Shown: positions 32,677-42,061 of the stretch, one piece after another
How the letters are laid out: every line of letters begins with the position of its first letter
How positions within the stretch are numbered: the stretch's first letter is position 1
Assembly (NCBI GenBank): GCA_965644315.1
Contig: CBFFRQ010000051.1
Coordinates: 1-64,000 of the forward strand
DNA length: 64,000 bases
From: Caecitellus pseudoparvulus
Lineage: Eukaryota > Bigyra: Bicosoecida
Direction: 5' to 3'
The notes under the pieces: generated by a model
Seen by the model: the letters and a program-made list of their open reading frames with translations, nothing else
What the model was told of the DNA's origin: nothing
The model's database searches: none
Position numbers and translations under genes: made by a program

Positions 32677-35600
32677 TCACTGGGCGACAGTGCGGGGGCG
32701 GCTGAAGCCTGCAGTCTTGTCGGGGCCCTTGGCCGTGACGACTTCCTGCGCCTGCACGCCGCCGATGCCGACCGTGGCCTGGGCCAGAGCGGCCCGTGCA
32801 GCCACACGGCGGGCCGGGGCTGGCTGCCCCTCCCCCTCCCCGCCCTCACCACCCGCCTTGGACGTCTGGGCGCTCTGCATGTCTTCCAGCGTCTCCCCCC
32901 GCCGCTTGTGGCACACCTTGGCCAGCCTCCCGTTCGCCAGCGTGATCACGCCCACGTTGCGCAGGACTGTGCCCAGACTCGCCGCCTGCTCCTCAGGCAG
33001 AGGCACTGCGCCAGAGGCCAGCACGTGCCGCAGCAGGGTGTCCATGGCCGCCGGGGCGGGCGGCACCTGCCCCGTCGCGCCCTGGTGCAGAATGCACGCT
33101 GGCACTCGCCCACCATTGCCTGCCACCACCACGCCACGCAGCGCCACCGTCGTGCGTCCGTGACGGCTCTGGCTGTACTCCACCACATCACCCTCACGCA
33201 GGGGCTGACCAGTGGCAATGGAGGCGGTGACAGCGCTGGGCTCGCCCAACGACACAGCGCACAGAGCTGGTGGTGCGCTGGCGTCAGCGCCGTCCTCCTC
33301 ACCGGCCGCCGCATCCGCTCCTGCCTTCCCTGTGATCTGGGACGCATCAGCCAGGGTGCGGTAAGTTTGGGACGCCATCAGCTTCACTGCCGCGTCCTTG
33401 CTCACAGTCCACAGGCTGCCAGGGGCTGCCGCGAGCTCTGCAGCGGTGGCCACCACCTGGGCAGCCGTGTCTTCCGGCAGCTCCAGAGCCTGCGTCAGGC
33501 TGGCCGTGGCCTGGGGAGCTGCCAGGCGCGCGCGGACCTCCCGGATGACGTCTTCGGGCAGGCGCACGATCTCCTGGACGTTTGCGGTGCCCTTGGAGAT
33601 GTTCATGACGATGCCGGTGTGCCGTTGGCCGGGTGCGGGCGTGTGCACCATGCAGCACCGCACGCCAAACCCGCGGGACGCGGTCTCTGCACCTGCTCGT
33701 GCCCAGCCAGAGGCGGCGGTGGGGGCGCTGCCGCTGGACCCGTCGTCCTCCGCCACGACAAAGGCAACGACGTCGTGAGACACAAAGGGGGGCATGCCGC
33801 CCGGGGCCATCGGCTGGCTGGGCAGCACTGGCACGGCGTGGGCCACAGCGAAGTTCAGGAGAGTCTTGGGGGGGATGCTGCCCAGCTCGCCGCCCTTGAC
33901 AACGGTCAAGTTGGGCATGCTCTCCACTGCAGCCTTCACGGCTGCCTCGGCAGGGCCAGTGGCAACCCCCGTCACCTCCACCACACCGCCTGTGAAGGCG
34001 GGGTACTTCACAGGCACACGGGGCCTGACACCGCCCCGCTGGCGCCCGAAGGTGCCGCTGCTGCCCTGCATCGGTGCAGAAGGCTCCCGCGTGATGCGCC
34101 CCAGGTACACGCGCTCGGACACCTTGCAGGGCTTGGAGCAGGGGACGCCCCCCTTGGGGGTGACTGCGGCCTTGCGTGCCGCACGCACGGCCTTGCCCTG
34201 CTCGGGTGTCAGGTGGGCAATGTTCTTGGCCACGGCCGTGCCCAGCTGGGCGTCGTGCTGCACGACAAAGTCCACGAACTTGCCCACGTGCAGGGGCCCG
34301 CACCCCGCCACGCTGTCGGCTGCTGAGAACGGCACGCTGCTCCTCGCGCCGTCACTGAAGTCTGCGTTCAGCGGCGTGATGCTGCCGGAGGGCACGAACG
34401 GCTCTGGTGCCTCGGCTGCCGGGCCTCGCTTGGGCTTGCGTGACACGAATTCCACCACGCCCCAGGTGTGCCCCGGCGCGGGGCCTGGTGTGGCCGCCGC
34501 AGGGGGGGCAGCACCTGCCTCCCCTGCAGGGCCCCAGTCGCCCGTGTTGCCCCAGGCCCCGTCTTCCCCGCGGCCTGAGCTAGCAGCGGGGGTCACTGGC
34601 GCCAGCTGCACGCCACTTGCCTCCACTGACCCATCCAGGGCGCTGCGCTTGAGGAAGCAGGAGCAGGGCACTCGGCCGCCTTCCGCCTGCAGCAGACTGG
34701 TCACAGTGTCCTTGGAGACAGTTGAGGAGCGCTCGCCGCGCAGGGACACTTCCCACAGCGGCACTTGCAACGTGTGTGACGCGGGCAAGCGCCCTGGCGC
34801 GCGCGGCCCGAACGGCTGTGTCAGCCACGCTGCAGCGATGGTGGCGGCGCCGGCGTCCTGCACGTCGCCCGTCACGGCGCCCAGGCCCGGGACACAGGGA
34901 TGCACGGCGGTGCCGGTGGGGGGGGGTGGAGACGCACGCCAGCCCTTGGGTACTGACACGGTGGTCTTGCCAGGGTGCGTCTCCACCACCAGGCCGTACG
35001 CCGCCGACACCGCTGCAACCAGGCACTGGCTGGCGTGAGCCACAGTCGTGGCGGCGCCAGGCGCCACGACGGGTGCACCTGCCACTGGCGTGGCCCAGTC
35101 AGGCAGGAGCACATGCGAGGTGCCTGGGTCCGTGAGCAGACACACCAGAGCGTGGACCACGGCACCGTCTGGCCGCGCACTGGCCGAGGCAGACTCCCAC
35201 GGCGCCAGCACATTGCACGCCACCCCGGCAGCCTTGCCCTCCTCACCCAGGGAGCGGCGCGCAAAGTCTGCGTGCTGGTGCAGGGCCTTGGCCTCTGCCC
35301 CCGGCAGCGCCTTGCCTGCCTCCAGGCGGGCCGTCCCAGCCGGCAACGCCGCGCCAGTGGGTGCGTCGCCCAACAGCAGCGACAGTAGGTCGGCAGGGGG
35401 CGGTCCGGCGGCGGCACCAGGCAGGACCCACTCAGGTGCGCCCTGCACCGCTGCCACTGCTTCGGGCGACAGCACCAGTGTCGCGGCAGAGTCTCCGACC
35501 GCCGTGACGTGGGCCTGCACGCGGCCGCAGCCGAAGCTCAGGTCGGTCTTCTGTTTGGACAGGTACGCCGTGAAGGAAGGCGTCAACCACTTGCGCACGC

Positions 35601-38463
35601 CAGCGGGGGCACGTGCCAACACCGCGACCCGCCTAGCCTGGCGCCGGAAGGCTTCCCCCGCCCTGCCGCCGTTGTCGAATGCCTCATCGAAGGACACCAA
35701 GTCGCCCACCGCCACGTCCCATCCGTTGGCGGCGTCCACTGCTTCCGCAGTCTCCAGCACGGGCAGGGTGGGGGGGGCGTCACCCTTGGCAGAGGTCACG
35801 TGGGGTGCACGCAGCACGTCAGGCACGGCGGGAACCACAGTCGGCGCGCCGTCTTCGTCCACGTCCAGCGGTGTGCGCGCCGCTGTCGCGCGCAGACTGG
35901 CCATGTGGGGAGTCCCCGTCACCGCCTTCATGGAGGCGTAAATGGAGCTGGAGCCGTCCCGGTACTGGTCCGAGGGGGGCACGGGCACCTCCACCAGAGG
36001 CGAGATGAAGCAGTAGGCAGGCTTCACACCCACGACAATGCCTGTGGGGCGGTGGGGCCGAGGACAGGCCAGCGCCACCGCGTCCACTTCCAGCTGCGCC
36101 CGTCCCTGGGCCTGCGTGTCCAGACGCACCTCTTGAATGGACAGCACGTCACCCTTCGCCAGGGGCGTCTCGCCGCACGCCAGCATGCCGCCGTGCAGGG
36201 GCAGGTCCAGCGCCAGCGCCCCGCCTGCAGTGCGGGTCACGAACACAGACAGAGCACGCACCAGTGCCGCATCCGTGCACTGCACGCCCGCATGCCCATC
36301 CATGCCCGGTAGGGCAGCATACCACTCTGGCAACGCGTCCAGGGAAGGCACCAGCCCAGCAGACAGCGCATGTGTGGCAGCGGCTGCTGCTGCGCGGCCC
36401 GTCAGCTGGGACACCGGAACACGCAGCACGCCTCCGTCCAGAACACGCACCGTGTCATGGCCTTGGCGCCGGTACACCCGCCCCGTCAGCAGTGCTTGGC
36501 GCAGCGGCAGGGTCACGGGGAAGGGGGGCGACTCCAGCACGCCCAGAGCGCTGCGTGCCAGGACAGCCACAGGGCTAGCCGCCTCCGCCGCCGCCCCCGT
36601 CACCACCACGCCCACTGGCTGCCACACAAGGGAAGGCTGCCAGTCACACGTGGACGGCTCCGGCAGTCCTGCCGCCAAGGCCTGCTCTGCCAGGGCGGAC
36701 TGGTCGGCCACGGCCCCCCGCACTGCCGCCAACCAGGCTGGCGCGGTATCCCCCGCGCACACACCAGTGGCGTCGGCACAGGGTGTGGCCAGGGCGGCAT
36801 CGAAGCTGCCAGCCACCACCGCCACGGTCTGCCCCACCTCCATGGGCTCCTGGGCCAGGGTCAGCACTGCCGTGTGGCCGTCCCCGCCGACGCTGGGCAC
36901 CGCCACCAGCCCCTGCTGCCCGCCCCCATGCACTGACAGCACCGTGCCCTGCTGGGGCGCCTTGCCCGGCACAGCTGCCAAGAGCGCAGGTGTCATGTCC
37001 TGCGTCACCTGCACGTGGGTGCCCCACACCTCTGCCGTGCGTGCGTCCAGGGCCAGGCGCGTGCTGACGAGGCTGCCCGGCACCAGGCCCCCCTCCGCCT
37101 GCACGCCCTCCACCCCCCACGGCACCAGGCGCCCCACAGCGCCAGCAGCCCACGCATCACTGCCGCCGCCCTCGCTGTCCTGCACAGACAAGATCAACAT
37201 CTGCCCTGGCGTGCCAGGTGCTGGGGTGGGCGTGGCTGCTGCAACGGCGGGTCCGAGCAGGGCCGACTTGGGCAGGTTGCCGGCCCACGCGCCTGATGAT
37301 CGCTGTGTGATGGTGCTGCCACACCAGTCCGCCGTCAGCTCCGGCACGCCAGAGCCCTCGGGGATGCTCTGCAGGGCATGGCTGGCCGTCCACGCCTTGC
37401 CCGCCACACCGGCCACAGCGGGGTCATTCGCGACTTGGGGAGTCAGCACGCCACTGGGCAGTCGCACGATGACGGCAGACAGCGTCGCGTCAGACACGCT
37501 CACGAAGGGCACGCACTCCCCTGCCGCCAGGGGCGAGACGTTCTTGGCCGTCACACGGTCCACGGAGCCCCCGCTCACCTTCATGTCCAAGTCCAGCGAC
37601 ACCTCCAGCCCAGGGTGCAGGTCGCCCCAGGCCACGCCGTCGGCCAGGGACACTGGGGCGACGTCTGCGTCAGGCAAGCCGCCCTGCTCGCCCACCAGGC
37701 GCACGCCAGCCGAGTCAGGCCGCAGGCGGATCACCACGCCCTGTGCCTCTGACACCTCCTGCACAGACGCCTTGAACTCAAGCGCAGGTGCGGGTCCTGC
37801 CTGCGCGGCACGGGGTGATGCAGCAGGCTCCCTCGGCGGCAGCGCGCGCTCGGGGACTGCTCGTGGGGACCCGTGCCCGGACCCTCGCCCGAAACCCCCC
37901 TCGCTGCCACGGGACTGGAAGGAAGACCCTCCACCCCCTGCAGAGCTGCCACTGGCACGCCAGTTCGCAGGGCTGAAGTCCGGCTCGCGCTTGTCGCTCT
38001 CCAAACGAGATTTGATCTTGTCCAGCGCCGAATCTGCCTTGGCGTGAATCGCTGCCCAGTGCGAGTTGGCAGCGGCTGTCACAGGAGGCGCGGCAATGTC
38101 CCGATGCACGGGTGCTGTGGGCTTGCCTAAATCCGCACGGACGGCGTCGCGCTGCCGCCGCCCGCCACCACGCCCACCGCCACCACGCCCGCCACCACCA
38201 CGTCCACCGCCACCTCGTCCGCCGCCACCTCGTCCGTCGCCGCGCCTGCCTTTTCCACCCCTCCCACGGCCCTTCCGCCCACCCCGGCCTCGCGGCTCGT
38301 CTTTGGGCGGAGGCGGGGGAGCATCCCGCCACCCTGTGCCGACTTTCTTCGCCTCCTCAATGGCCTTCAAGGCTGCCTCACGTTCAGCCATGGCTTCTTC
38401 CACGTCCGCCTCCGTGGGGGCCAAGTCTTGCCCCCCCATGTCGCCCCAATCCATGTCCTCCAT
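32677..38463 (-). CDS. Giant RGG-box protein with cold-shock-like modules (UNR/CSDE1-like)
   Basis: A single uninterrupted frame of 1928 residues. Residues 1-50 are acidic with a coiled-coil look (EEAMAEREAALKAIEEAKK). Residues 55-110 are an Arg/Gly tract of repeated GGGGR units, a known RNA-binding element. The remaining 1700 residues contain several widely spaced segments like cold-shock beta barrels, each with a strand-opening motif (TGIVVGVKPAYCFISPL; WGVVEFVSRKPKRG; TGIVMNISKG) and a closing motif (LHVGKFVDFVVQHD; LREGDVVEYSQSRHGRTTVA). This layout recalls UNR/CSDE1, which binds mRNA and controls translation and decay, although this protein is about twice as long. A role in cytoplasmic RNA binding is inference. 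Absence of introns in 5.8 kb is notable. Confidence 0.75.
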   Translation of the reverse strand: MEDMDWGDMGGQDLAPTEADVEEAMAEREAALKAIEEAKKVGTGWRDAPPPPPKDEPRGRGGRKGRGRGGKGRRGDGRGGGGRGGGGRGGGGRGGGGRGGGRRQRDAVRADLGKPTAPVHRDIAAPPVTAAANSHWAAIHAKADSALDKIKSRLESDKREPDFSPANWRASGSSAGGGGSSFQSRGSEGGFGRGSGHGSPRAVPERALPPREPAASPRAAQAGPAPALEFKASVQEVSEAQGVVIRLRPDSAGVRLVGEQGGLPDADVAPVSLADGVAWGDLHPGLEVSLDLDMKVSGGSVDRVTAKNVSPLAAGECVPFVSVSDATLSAVIVRLPSGVLTPQVANDPAVAGVAGKAWTASHALQSIPEGSGVPELTADWCGSTITQRSSGAWAGNLPKSALLGPAVAAATPTPAPGTPGQMLILSVQDSEGGGSDAWAAGAVGRLVPWGVEGVQAEGGLVPGSLVSTRLALDARTAEVWGTHVQVTQDMTPALLAAVPGKAPQQGTVLSVHGGGQQGLVAVPSVGGDGHTAVLTLAQEPMEVGQTVAVVAGSFDAALATPCADATGVCAGDTAPAWLAAVRGAVADQSALAEQALAAGLPEPSTCDWQPSLVWQPVGVVVTGAAAEAASPVAVLARSALGVLESPPFPVTLPLRQALLTGRVYRRQGHDTVRVLDGGVLRVPVSQLTGRAAAAAATHALSAGLVPSLDALPEWYAALPGMDGHAGVQCTDAALVRALSVFVTRTAGGALALDLPLHGGMLACGETPLAKGDVLSIQEVRLDTQAQGRAQLEVDAVALACPRPHRPTGIVVGVKPAYCFISPLVEVPVPPSDQYRDGSSSIYASMKAVTGTPHMASLRATAARTPLDVDEDGAPTVVPAVPDVLRAPHVTSAKGDAPPTLPVLETAEAVDAANGWDVAVGDLVSFDEAFDNGGRAGEAFRRQARRVAVLARAPAGVRKWLTPSFTAYLSKQKTDLSFGCGRVQAHVTAVGDSAATLVLSPEAVAAVQGAPEWVLPGAAAGPPPADLLSLLLGDAPTGAALPAGTARLEAGKALPGAEAKALHQHADFARRSLGEEGKAAGVACNVLAPWESASASARPDGAVVHALVCLLTDPGTSHVLLPDWATPVAGAPVVAPGAATTVAHASQCLVAAVSAAYGLVVETHPGKTTVSVPKGWRASPPPPTGTAVHPCVPGLGAVTGDVQDAGAATIAAAWLTQPFGPRAPGRLPASHTLQVPLWEVSLRGERSSTVSKDTVTSLLQAEGGRVPCSCFLKRSALDGSVEASGVQLAPVTPAASSGRGEDGAWGNTGDWGPAGEAGAAPPAAATPGPAPGHTWGVVEFVSRKPKRGPAAEAPEPFVPSGSITPLNADFSDGARSSVPFSAADSVAGCGPLHVGKFVDFVVQHDAQLGTAVAKNIAHLTPEQGKAVRAARKAAVTPKGGVPCSKPCKVSERVYLGRITREPSAPMQGSSGTFGRQRGGVRPRVPVKYPAFTGGVVEVTGVATGPAEAAVKAAVESMPNLTVVKGGELGSIPPKTLLNFAVAHAVPVLPSQPMAPGGMPPFVSHDVVAFVVAEDDGSSGSAPTAASGWARAGAETASRGFGVRCCMVHTPAPGQRHTGIVMNISKGTANVQEIVRLPEDVIREVRARLAAPQATASLTQALELPEDTAAQVVATAAELAAAPGSLWTVSKDAAVKLMASQTYRTLADASQITGKAGADAAAGEEDGADASAPPALCAVSLGEPSAVTASIATGQPLREGDVVEYSQSRHGRTTVALRGVVVAGNGGRVPACILHQGATGQVPPAPAAMDTLLRHVLASGAVPLPEEQAASLGTVLRNVGVITLANGRLAKVCHKRRGETLEDMQSAQTSKAGGEGGEGEGQPAPARRVAARAALAQATVGIGGVQAQEVVTAKGPDKTAGFSRPRTVAQ
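38158..38245 (-). repeat. Tandem tract encoding Gly/Arg repeats
   Basis: Short near-perfect repeats of about 15 nt encode a run of GGGGR units in the RGG protein. It is probably prone to slippage, so the number of units may vary between strains. Confidence 0.8.
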
Positions 38464-38748
38464 GTCAACCGCGTTTCACCAGCGTTCCGCGCTGTCAACA
38501 AGCTCTCCAACCCACTAAGCCACGCATGCAATCCAAAGAAACGAGAAATGTCTCACAATACTACCTGATCGTGTCCAGATTTGATTTTAGATTTCTAGGT
38601 CTCCAGGTCAAGGTGGAAGACCACCCCTGCTAGTTCTCAATCTCTGTCGAAAAACTAGAGCGCTCTGTTTGCATCCTCCAAACCAGACAAAGTGACCAGC
38701 GTAGATAAGCACACGGGGAATCAAGCAGCATCATTTGCATTGAGCTAA
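38464..38748. other. Gap between the minus-strand repeat cluster and the RGG gene
   Basis: These 285 bp lie upstream of the RGG protein and downstream of the last repeat gene, so they should hold the RGG promoter. The centre (about 38530-38610) is clearly richer in A and T than the flanks. No gene is visible. Confidence 0.4.
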
Positions 38749-39789
38749 TCACCTTCGCTGGGATGCCCGCAGCAGCAGCATGGCTCGCCGCCCCTGCAGA
38801 GTGCTGGTGCCGGCCCACACTGCATCTTTGGCTGGCTGCACAGCCACCTGTCCAGCGGCAAGCCGTGTCTGAAGCGGGACGGCTCGATGCCCAGTGAGGC
38901 CAAGCAGCTCACAAAGAACATGCGCATGCCTGTTGTGGCATGCAAGGCGAAAGCCGTAGCAAGGCATGCCCCTGACCCCAGCATGCACATCCACCTCACG
39001 ATGCCCCGTCAACGTCAGCAGCTCGCGCACCACGTCAATGTGCCCATGCAGACAAGCACGTCGAAAGCCGTACTCAGGCCCGTTTCGATCTCCAGCGCGG
39101 ACGTCCACTTCGCGATCCCCCGCCAGAGCCAGCAGCTCACGCACCACATCCACATGCCCATTCTGACAGGCACGTCGGAAGCCGGCCTCTGGCCCATCAA
39201 AATCACCAGCATGCACGTCCACCTCCCGATCCCCCGCCAGAGCCAACAGCTCGCGTACCACAGCCAAGTGTCCGTTCGCACAGGCAAGCCGGAAGCAAGC
39301 CTCAGGACCACCTCGATCACCTGCATGCACATCCACAGTGCGATGATCGCTCAGAGCGAGTAGCTCTCGCACCACCTCCACACGCCCGTAAGCACAGGCA
39401 AGTCGAAATCCAAAATCAGGCTTCATATCGGGACCAGCGTGCACGTCCACCTCGCGTTCTCCGCCCAGTGCCAGAAGGTCACGAACCACATTAATGTGCC
39501 CAAACTCACAAGCATGCCGGAAGCCAGCCTCAGGCCCACCCCAATCTCTTGCATGTACATTCACTTCATGATACCCACTCAGTCCCAACAGCCCACGCAA
39601 CAGTCCCACATGACCCGCCTTGCACGCCACCAGAAAGGCGAGAGTTGTTTCATACTGCGACAGCCCACCCAAATCACCCCCAGGCGCCCCACCCACACCC
39701 AGCATCCGCGCCAGCGCACTGGCGTCACCTTCGTGACACGCACCCCGCCACACGGCCACACACCGCTCTGCCTCGCCTCCTGCCTCCAT
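38749..39789 (-). CDS. Ankyrin-like repeat family protein, 346 residues
   Basis: The start at 39789 follows the shared leader (GCCGCCCGGC) and gives the family N-terminus (MEAGGEAERCVAVWRGACHE). Six repeats and a terminal half-repeat lead into the cassette (LQTRLAAGQVAVQPAKDAVW, ending RAMLLLRASQRR). The first repeats (ARDWGGPEAGFRHACEFGHI, then AYGRVEVVRELLALSDHR) match the gene at 43650 unit for unit, so the two are close sisters. It is the end copy of the minus-strand cluster, next to the single-copy core. No signal peptide or membrane helix is seen. The function is unknown. Confidence 0.85.
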   Translation of the reverse strand: MEAGGEAERCVAVWRGACHEGDASALARMLGVGGAPGGDLGGLSQYETTLAFLVACKAGHVGLLRGLLGLSGYHEVNVHARDWGGPEAGFRHACEFGHINVVRDLLALGGEREVDVHAGPDMKPDFGFRLACAYGRVEVVRELLALSDHRTVDVHAGDRGGPEACFRLACANGHLAVVRELLALAGDREVDVHAGDFDGPEAGFRRACQNGHVDVVRELLALAGDREVDVRAGDRNGPEYGFRRACLHGHIDVVRELLTLTGHREVDVHAGVRGMPCYGFRLACHNRHAHVLCELLGLTGHRAVPLQTRLAAGQVAVQPAKDAVWAGTSTLQGRRAMLLLRASQRR

Positions 39790-40244
39790 GCCGGGCGGCT
39801 GTGCCACGGTGTCCCTTGCGTGGACTGAAGCAATAACCGCACACGCACTCTTCCGCAACAGCGCAGAATGGAGGTTCCAGGCGGTGTCCAAGCATGCCTA
39901 AGATGCATGAAATTCAATTGCAACAGTGTGAACAGAGGTTCAATATTTTTTGGCGGGGGTCAGAGTACCCATTGCCTCTGGTCACCCCGCCCCAATCAAG
40001 GGTGCTCTGCTGTGGCTCGCAAAACCTCAAGCTCCAAGCCACCACACAGCCTGCCAGCAAACGCCACTCCGGTGCACCCTGCATACCACGCTCATACGAC
40101 ATCGCCACTGTACAGCGAGCTGCCTGCGTGGGGTGTGCACCTCCACTCCGCGCAGGCAGGGGGCAACGGGCAAGCGCAGGAGCTGCAGGCTGGTTATAGT
40201 GGGCGGTCAACGAGATGCGAAGAGGCTGGGGAGGTCAAAGCTCA
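39790..40244 (-). repeat. Duplicated spacer of the repeat-family cluster (minus copy 1)
   Basis: About 455 bp homologous, in reverse orientation, to the plus-cluster spacers: a CT-rich block just after the upstream gene's stop, a middle block around GGTGCACCGGAGTGGCG, and a leader with GCGGTTATTGC and CACCGTGGCA before the start codon. An AT-rich patch (AAAAAATATTG on the minus strand) near 39950 is a possible promoter element. Confidence 0.7.
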
Positions 40245-41627
40245 TCACCTTCGCTGGGATGCACGCAGCAGTAGCATGGCACCTCGCCCCTGACGAGTGC
40301 TGGTGCCGGCCCAGACGGCATCCTTGGCGGGCTGCACAGCCACTTGCCCAGCGGCACGTCGAGCCTGGATGGGAATGGCTCGATGCCCCGTCAGCGCCAA
40401 GAGCTCACGCACCACAGCCAGGCGCCCTTTATAATGGGCAGCCTTGAAGGCATACTCAGGCACACCCCTGACTCCAGCATGCACATCCACCGTCGCGTGT
40501 CTTGCCAGCTCGAGAAGCAAACGCGCCACATCCAACTGCCCCTGCACACAGGCAAGCTTGAAAGCAGCCTCACGTTCGCCCTCTGGCCCAGCATGCACAT
40601 CCACCTCACGATCGCCACTCAATGAAAGCAGCTCGCGGACCACGTCAACATGTCCGAACTGGCAGGCAAGCTTGAAAGCAGCCTCACGTTCGCCCTCTGG
40701 CCCAGCATGCACATCCACCTCACGATCGCCACTCAATGAAAGCAGCTCGCGGACCACTTCAACATGTCCGTACTCGCAAGCAAGCTGGAAGCCTAACTCA
40801 GGCCAGCCCTCAGGCCCAGCGTGCACATCCACCTCACGGTGTCCGCTCAATGCCAGCAGTTCCCGAACCACATCAATATGCCCGGCCTGACAAGCAAGCT
40901 GGAAGGCTATCTCAGGATCGCCCTCTGGCCCAGCGTGCACGTCCACAGCTCGATGTCCGCTCAGAGCCAGGAGCTCACGTACGACATCAAGGTGCCCATT
41001 CATACAGGCACCCCGGAAAGCAGCCTCAGGACCATCTTCATCATCCGTATGCACATCAACTTCTCGGGCACCGCTCAGTGCCAGCAGCTCGCGCACCACA
41101 CCAACGTGACCATTTGCACAAGCACGCCGGAAGGCACCCTCGGACCAGCATTGATAGTCAGCATGCACGTCCACTTCACGCTGCCCCGTCAATGCTAGCA
41201 GCTCCCGCACCACGTCAATATGCCCATTCTCACAGGCAAGCTGGAAGCCCTGCTCACACCAGGTCTTTGGCCCGGCATGTACGTCCACCTCGCGTTCTCC
41301 GCTCAGTGCAAGAAGCTCACGAACCACATCAATGTGCCCGTTCTCACAGGCAGCCCGGAAGCCAGCCTCAGGCCCGGCCCAATCCCCCACATGCACGTCC
41401 ACCTCACAATCGCCCGTCAGCTCCAACAGCCCACGCAACAGACCCACATGACCTGCCTTGCACGCCACCAGAAAGGCGTCCGTAGTCTCATCCTGTGTCA
41501 GCCCACTCAAATCACCCCCTGGCGCCCCACCCGCGCCCAGCATCCGCGCCAGCGCACCAGCATCACTATTACGACATGCGCCTCGCCACATGACCACACA
41601 CCGCTCTGCCTCGCCATCTGGCTCCAT
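40245..41627 (-). CDS. Ankyrin-like repeat family protein, 460 residues
   Basis: The start at 41627 follows the shared leader and gives MEPDGEAERCVVMWRGACRN. The frame is open further upstream, but that part corresponds to spacer in the other copies. Nine full repeats and a terminal half-repeat are present, then the cassette (VAVQPAKDAVWAGTSTRQGR, ending LLLRASQRR). Two neighbouring repeats (loop GPEGEREAAFKLACQFGH, then GPEGEREAAFKLACVQGQ) are almost identical in DNA, showing recent unit duplication. Repeats with loops KTWCEQG, YQCWSEG and DDEDGPEAA occur in the same order as in the gene at 44915, so the two share a long block. Function unknown. Confidence 0.85.
   Translation of the reverse strand: MEPDGEAERCVVMWRGACRNSDAGALARMLGAGGAPGGDLSGLTQDETTDAFLVACKAGHVGLLRGLLELTGDCEVDVHVGDWAGPEAGFRAACENGHIDVVRELLALSGEREVDVHAGPKTWCEQGFQLACENGHIDVVRELLALTGQREVDVHADYQCWSEGAFRRACANGHVGVVRELLALSGAREVDVHTDDEDGPEAAFRGACMNGHLDVVRELLALSGHRAVDVHAGPEGDPEIAFQLACQAGHIDVVRELLALSGHREVDVHAGPEGWPELGFQLACEYGHVEVVRELLSLSGDREVDVHAGPEGEREAAFKLACQFGHVDVVRELLSLSGDREVDVHAGPEGEREAAFKLACVQGQLDVARLLLELARHATVDVHAGVRGVPEYAFKAAHYKGRLAVVRELLALTGHRAIPIQARRAAGQVAVQPAKDAVWAGTSTRQGRGAMLLLRASQRR
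40557..40784 (-). repeat. Two tandem 114-nt units
   Basis: Units 40557-40670 and 40671-40784 are offset by exactly 114 nt (38 codons). They are identical over roughly the first 86 nt, and a single change (G to T) follows before they begin to diverge. This is a recent tandem duplication of one protein repeat. Confidence 0.85.
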
Positions 41628-42061
41628 GCCGGGCGGCTGTGCCACGGTGTGCCTGGCCTGGCCTGTAGCAATTACCGCACACACTCCCCTCCGTGACAAC
41701 CCAGAATGAAGGTTCCAGGCGGTCTTCAAGCGGGTCTGCAGTGCGTGAGATGCAAAAAAAGTTTTGGTATTCTTAAATTTAACCGATAACCAAAGTGTCT
41801 GTCGCCTGTGGCCACTCCGACTCAATCAGGAGTGCTCTGCTTTTTCTCGCCAGGAATCAAGCTCCAAGCCACCACACAGTCTGCCAGCACACGCCCCCTC
41901 GATGCACCCTGCACATGGCATTGGCACATTACTGTCCCTATACAGCAGAATACGTGAGTGAGCGGCCCACGCCCACTCCGCGCAGGCAGGGGGTAGTTGA
42001 GCAAGCGCACAAGCTGGGGTGTGTGCAAGAGATGCGAAGAGGCTGGAAAGGACTGAGCGCA
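41628..42061 (-). repeat. Duplicated spacer (minus copy 2)
   Basis: About 434 bp with the same leader block next to the start at 41627 and the same middle block as the other spacers. An AT-rich stretch (AAAAAAAGTTTTGGTATTC) lies about 130 bp upstream of the start codon. The part nearest 42061 follows the stop of the next gene. Confidence 0.65.

Noticed and set aside
32611-34326. Long plus-strand frame (571 codons) opposite the RGG protein
   Set aside because: Antisense shadow; low-complexity His/Gly/Leu-rich composition without a domain, while the minus strand is one continuous 1928-residue frame.
36137-38047. Plus-strand frame (636 codons) opposite the RGG protein
   Set aside because: Antisense shadow rich in Thr/Ser/Pro/Ala; no domain or start context.
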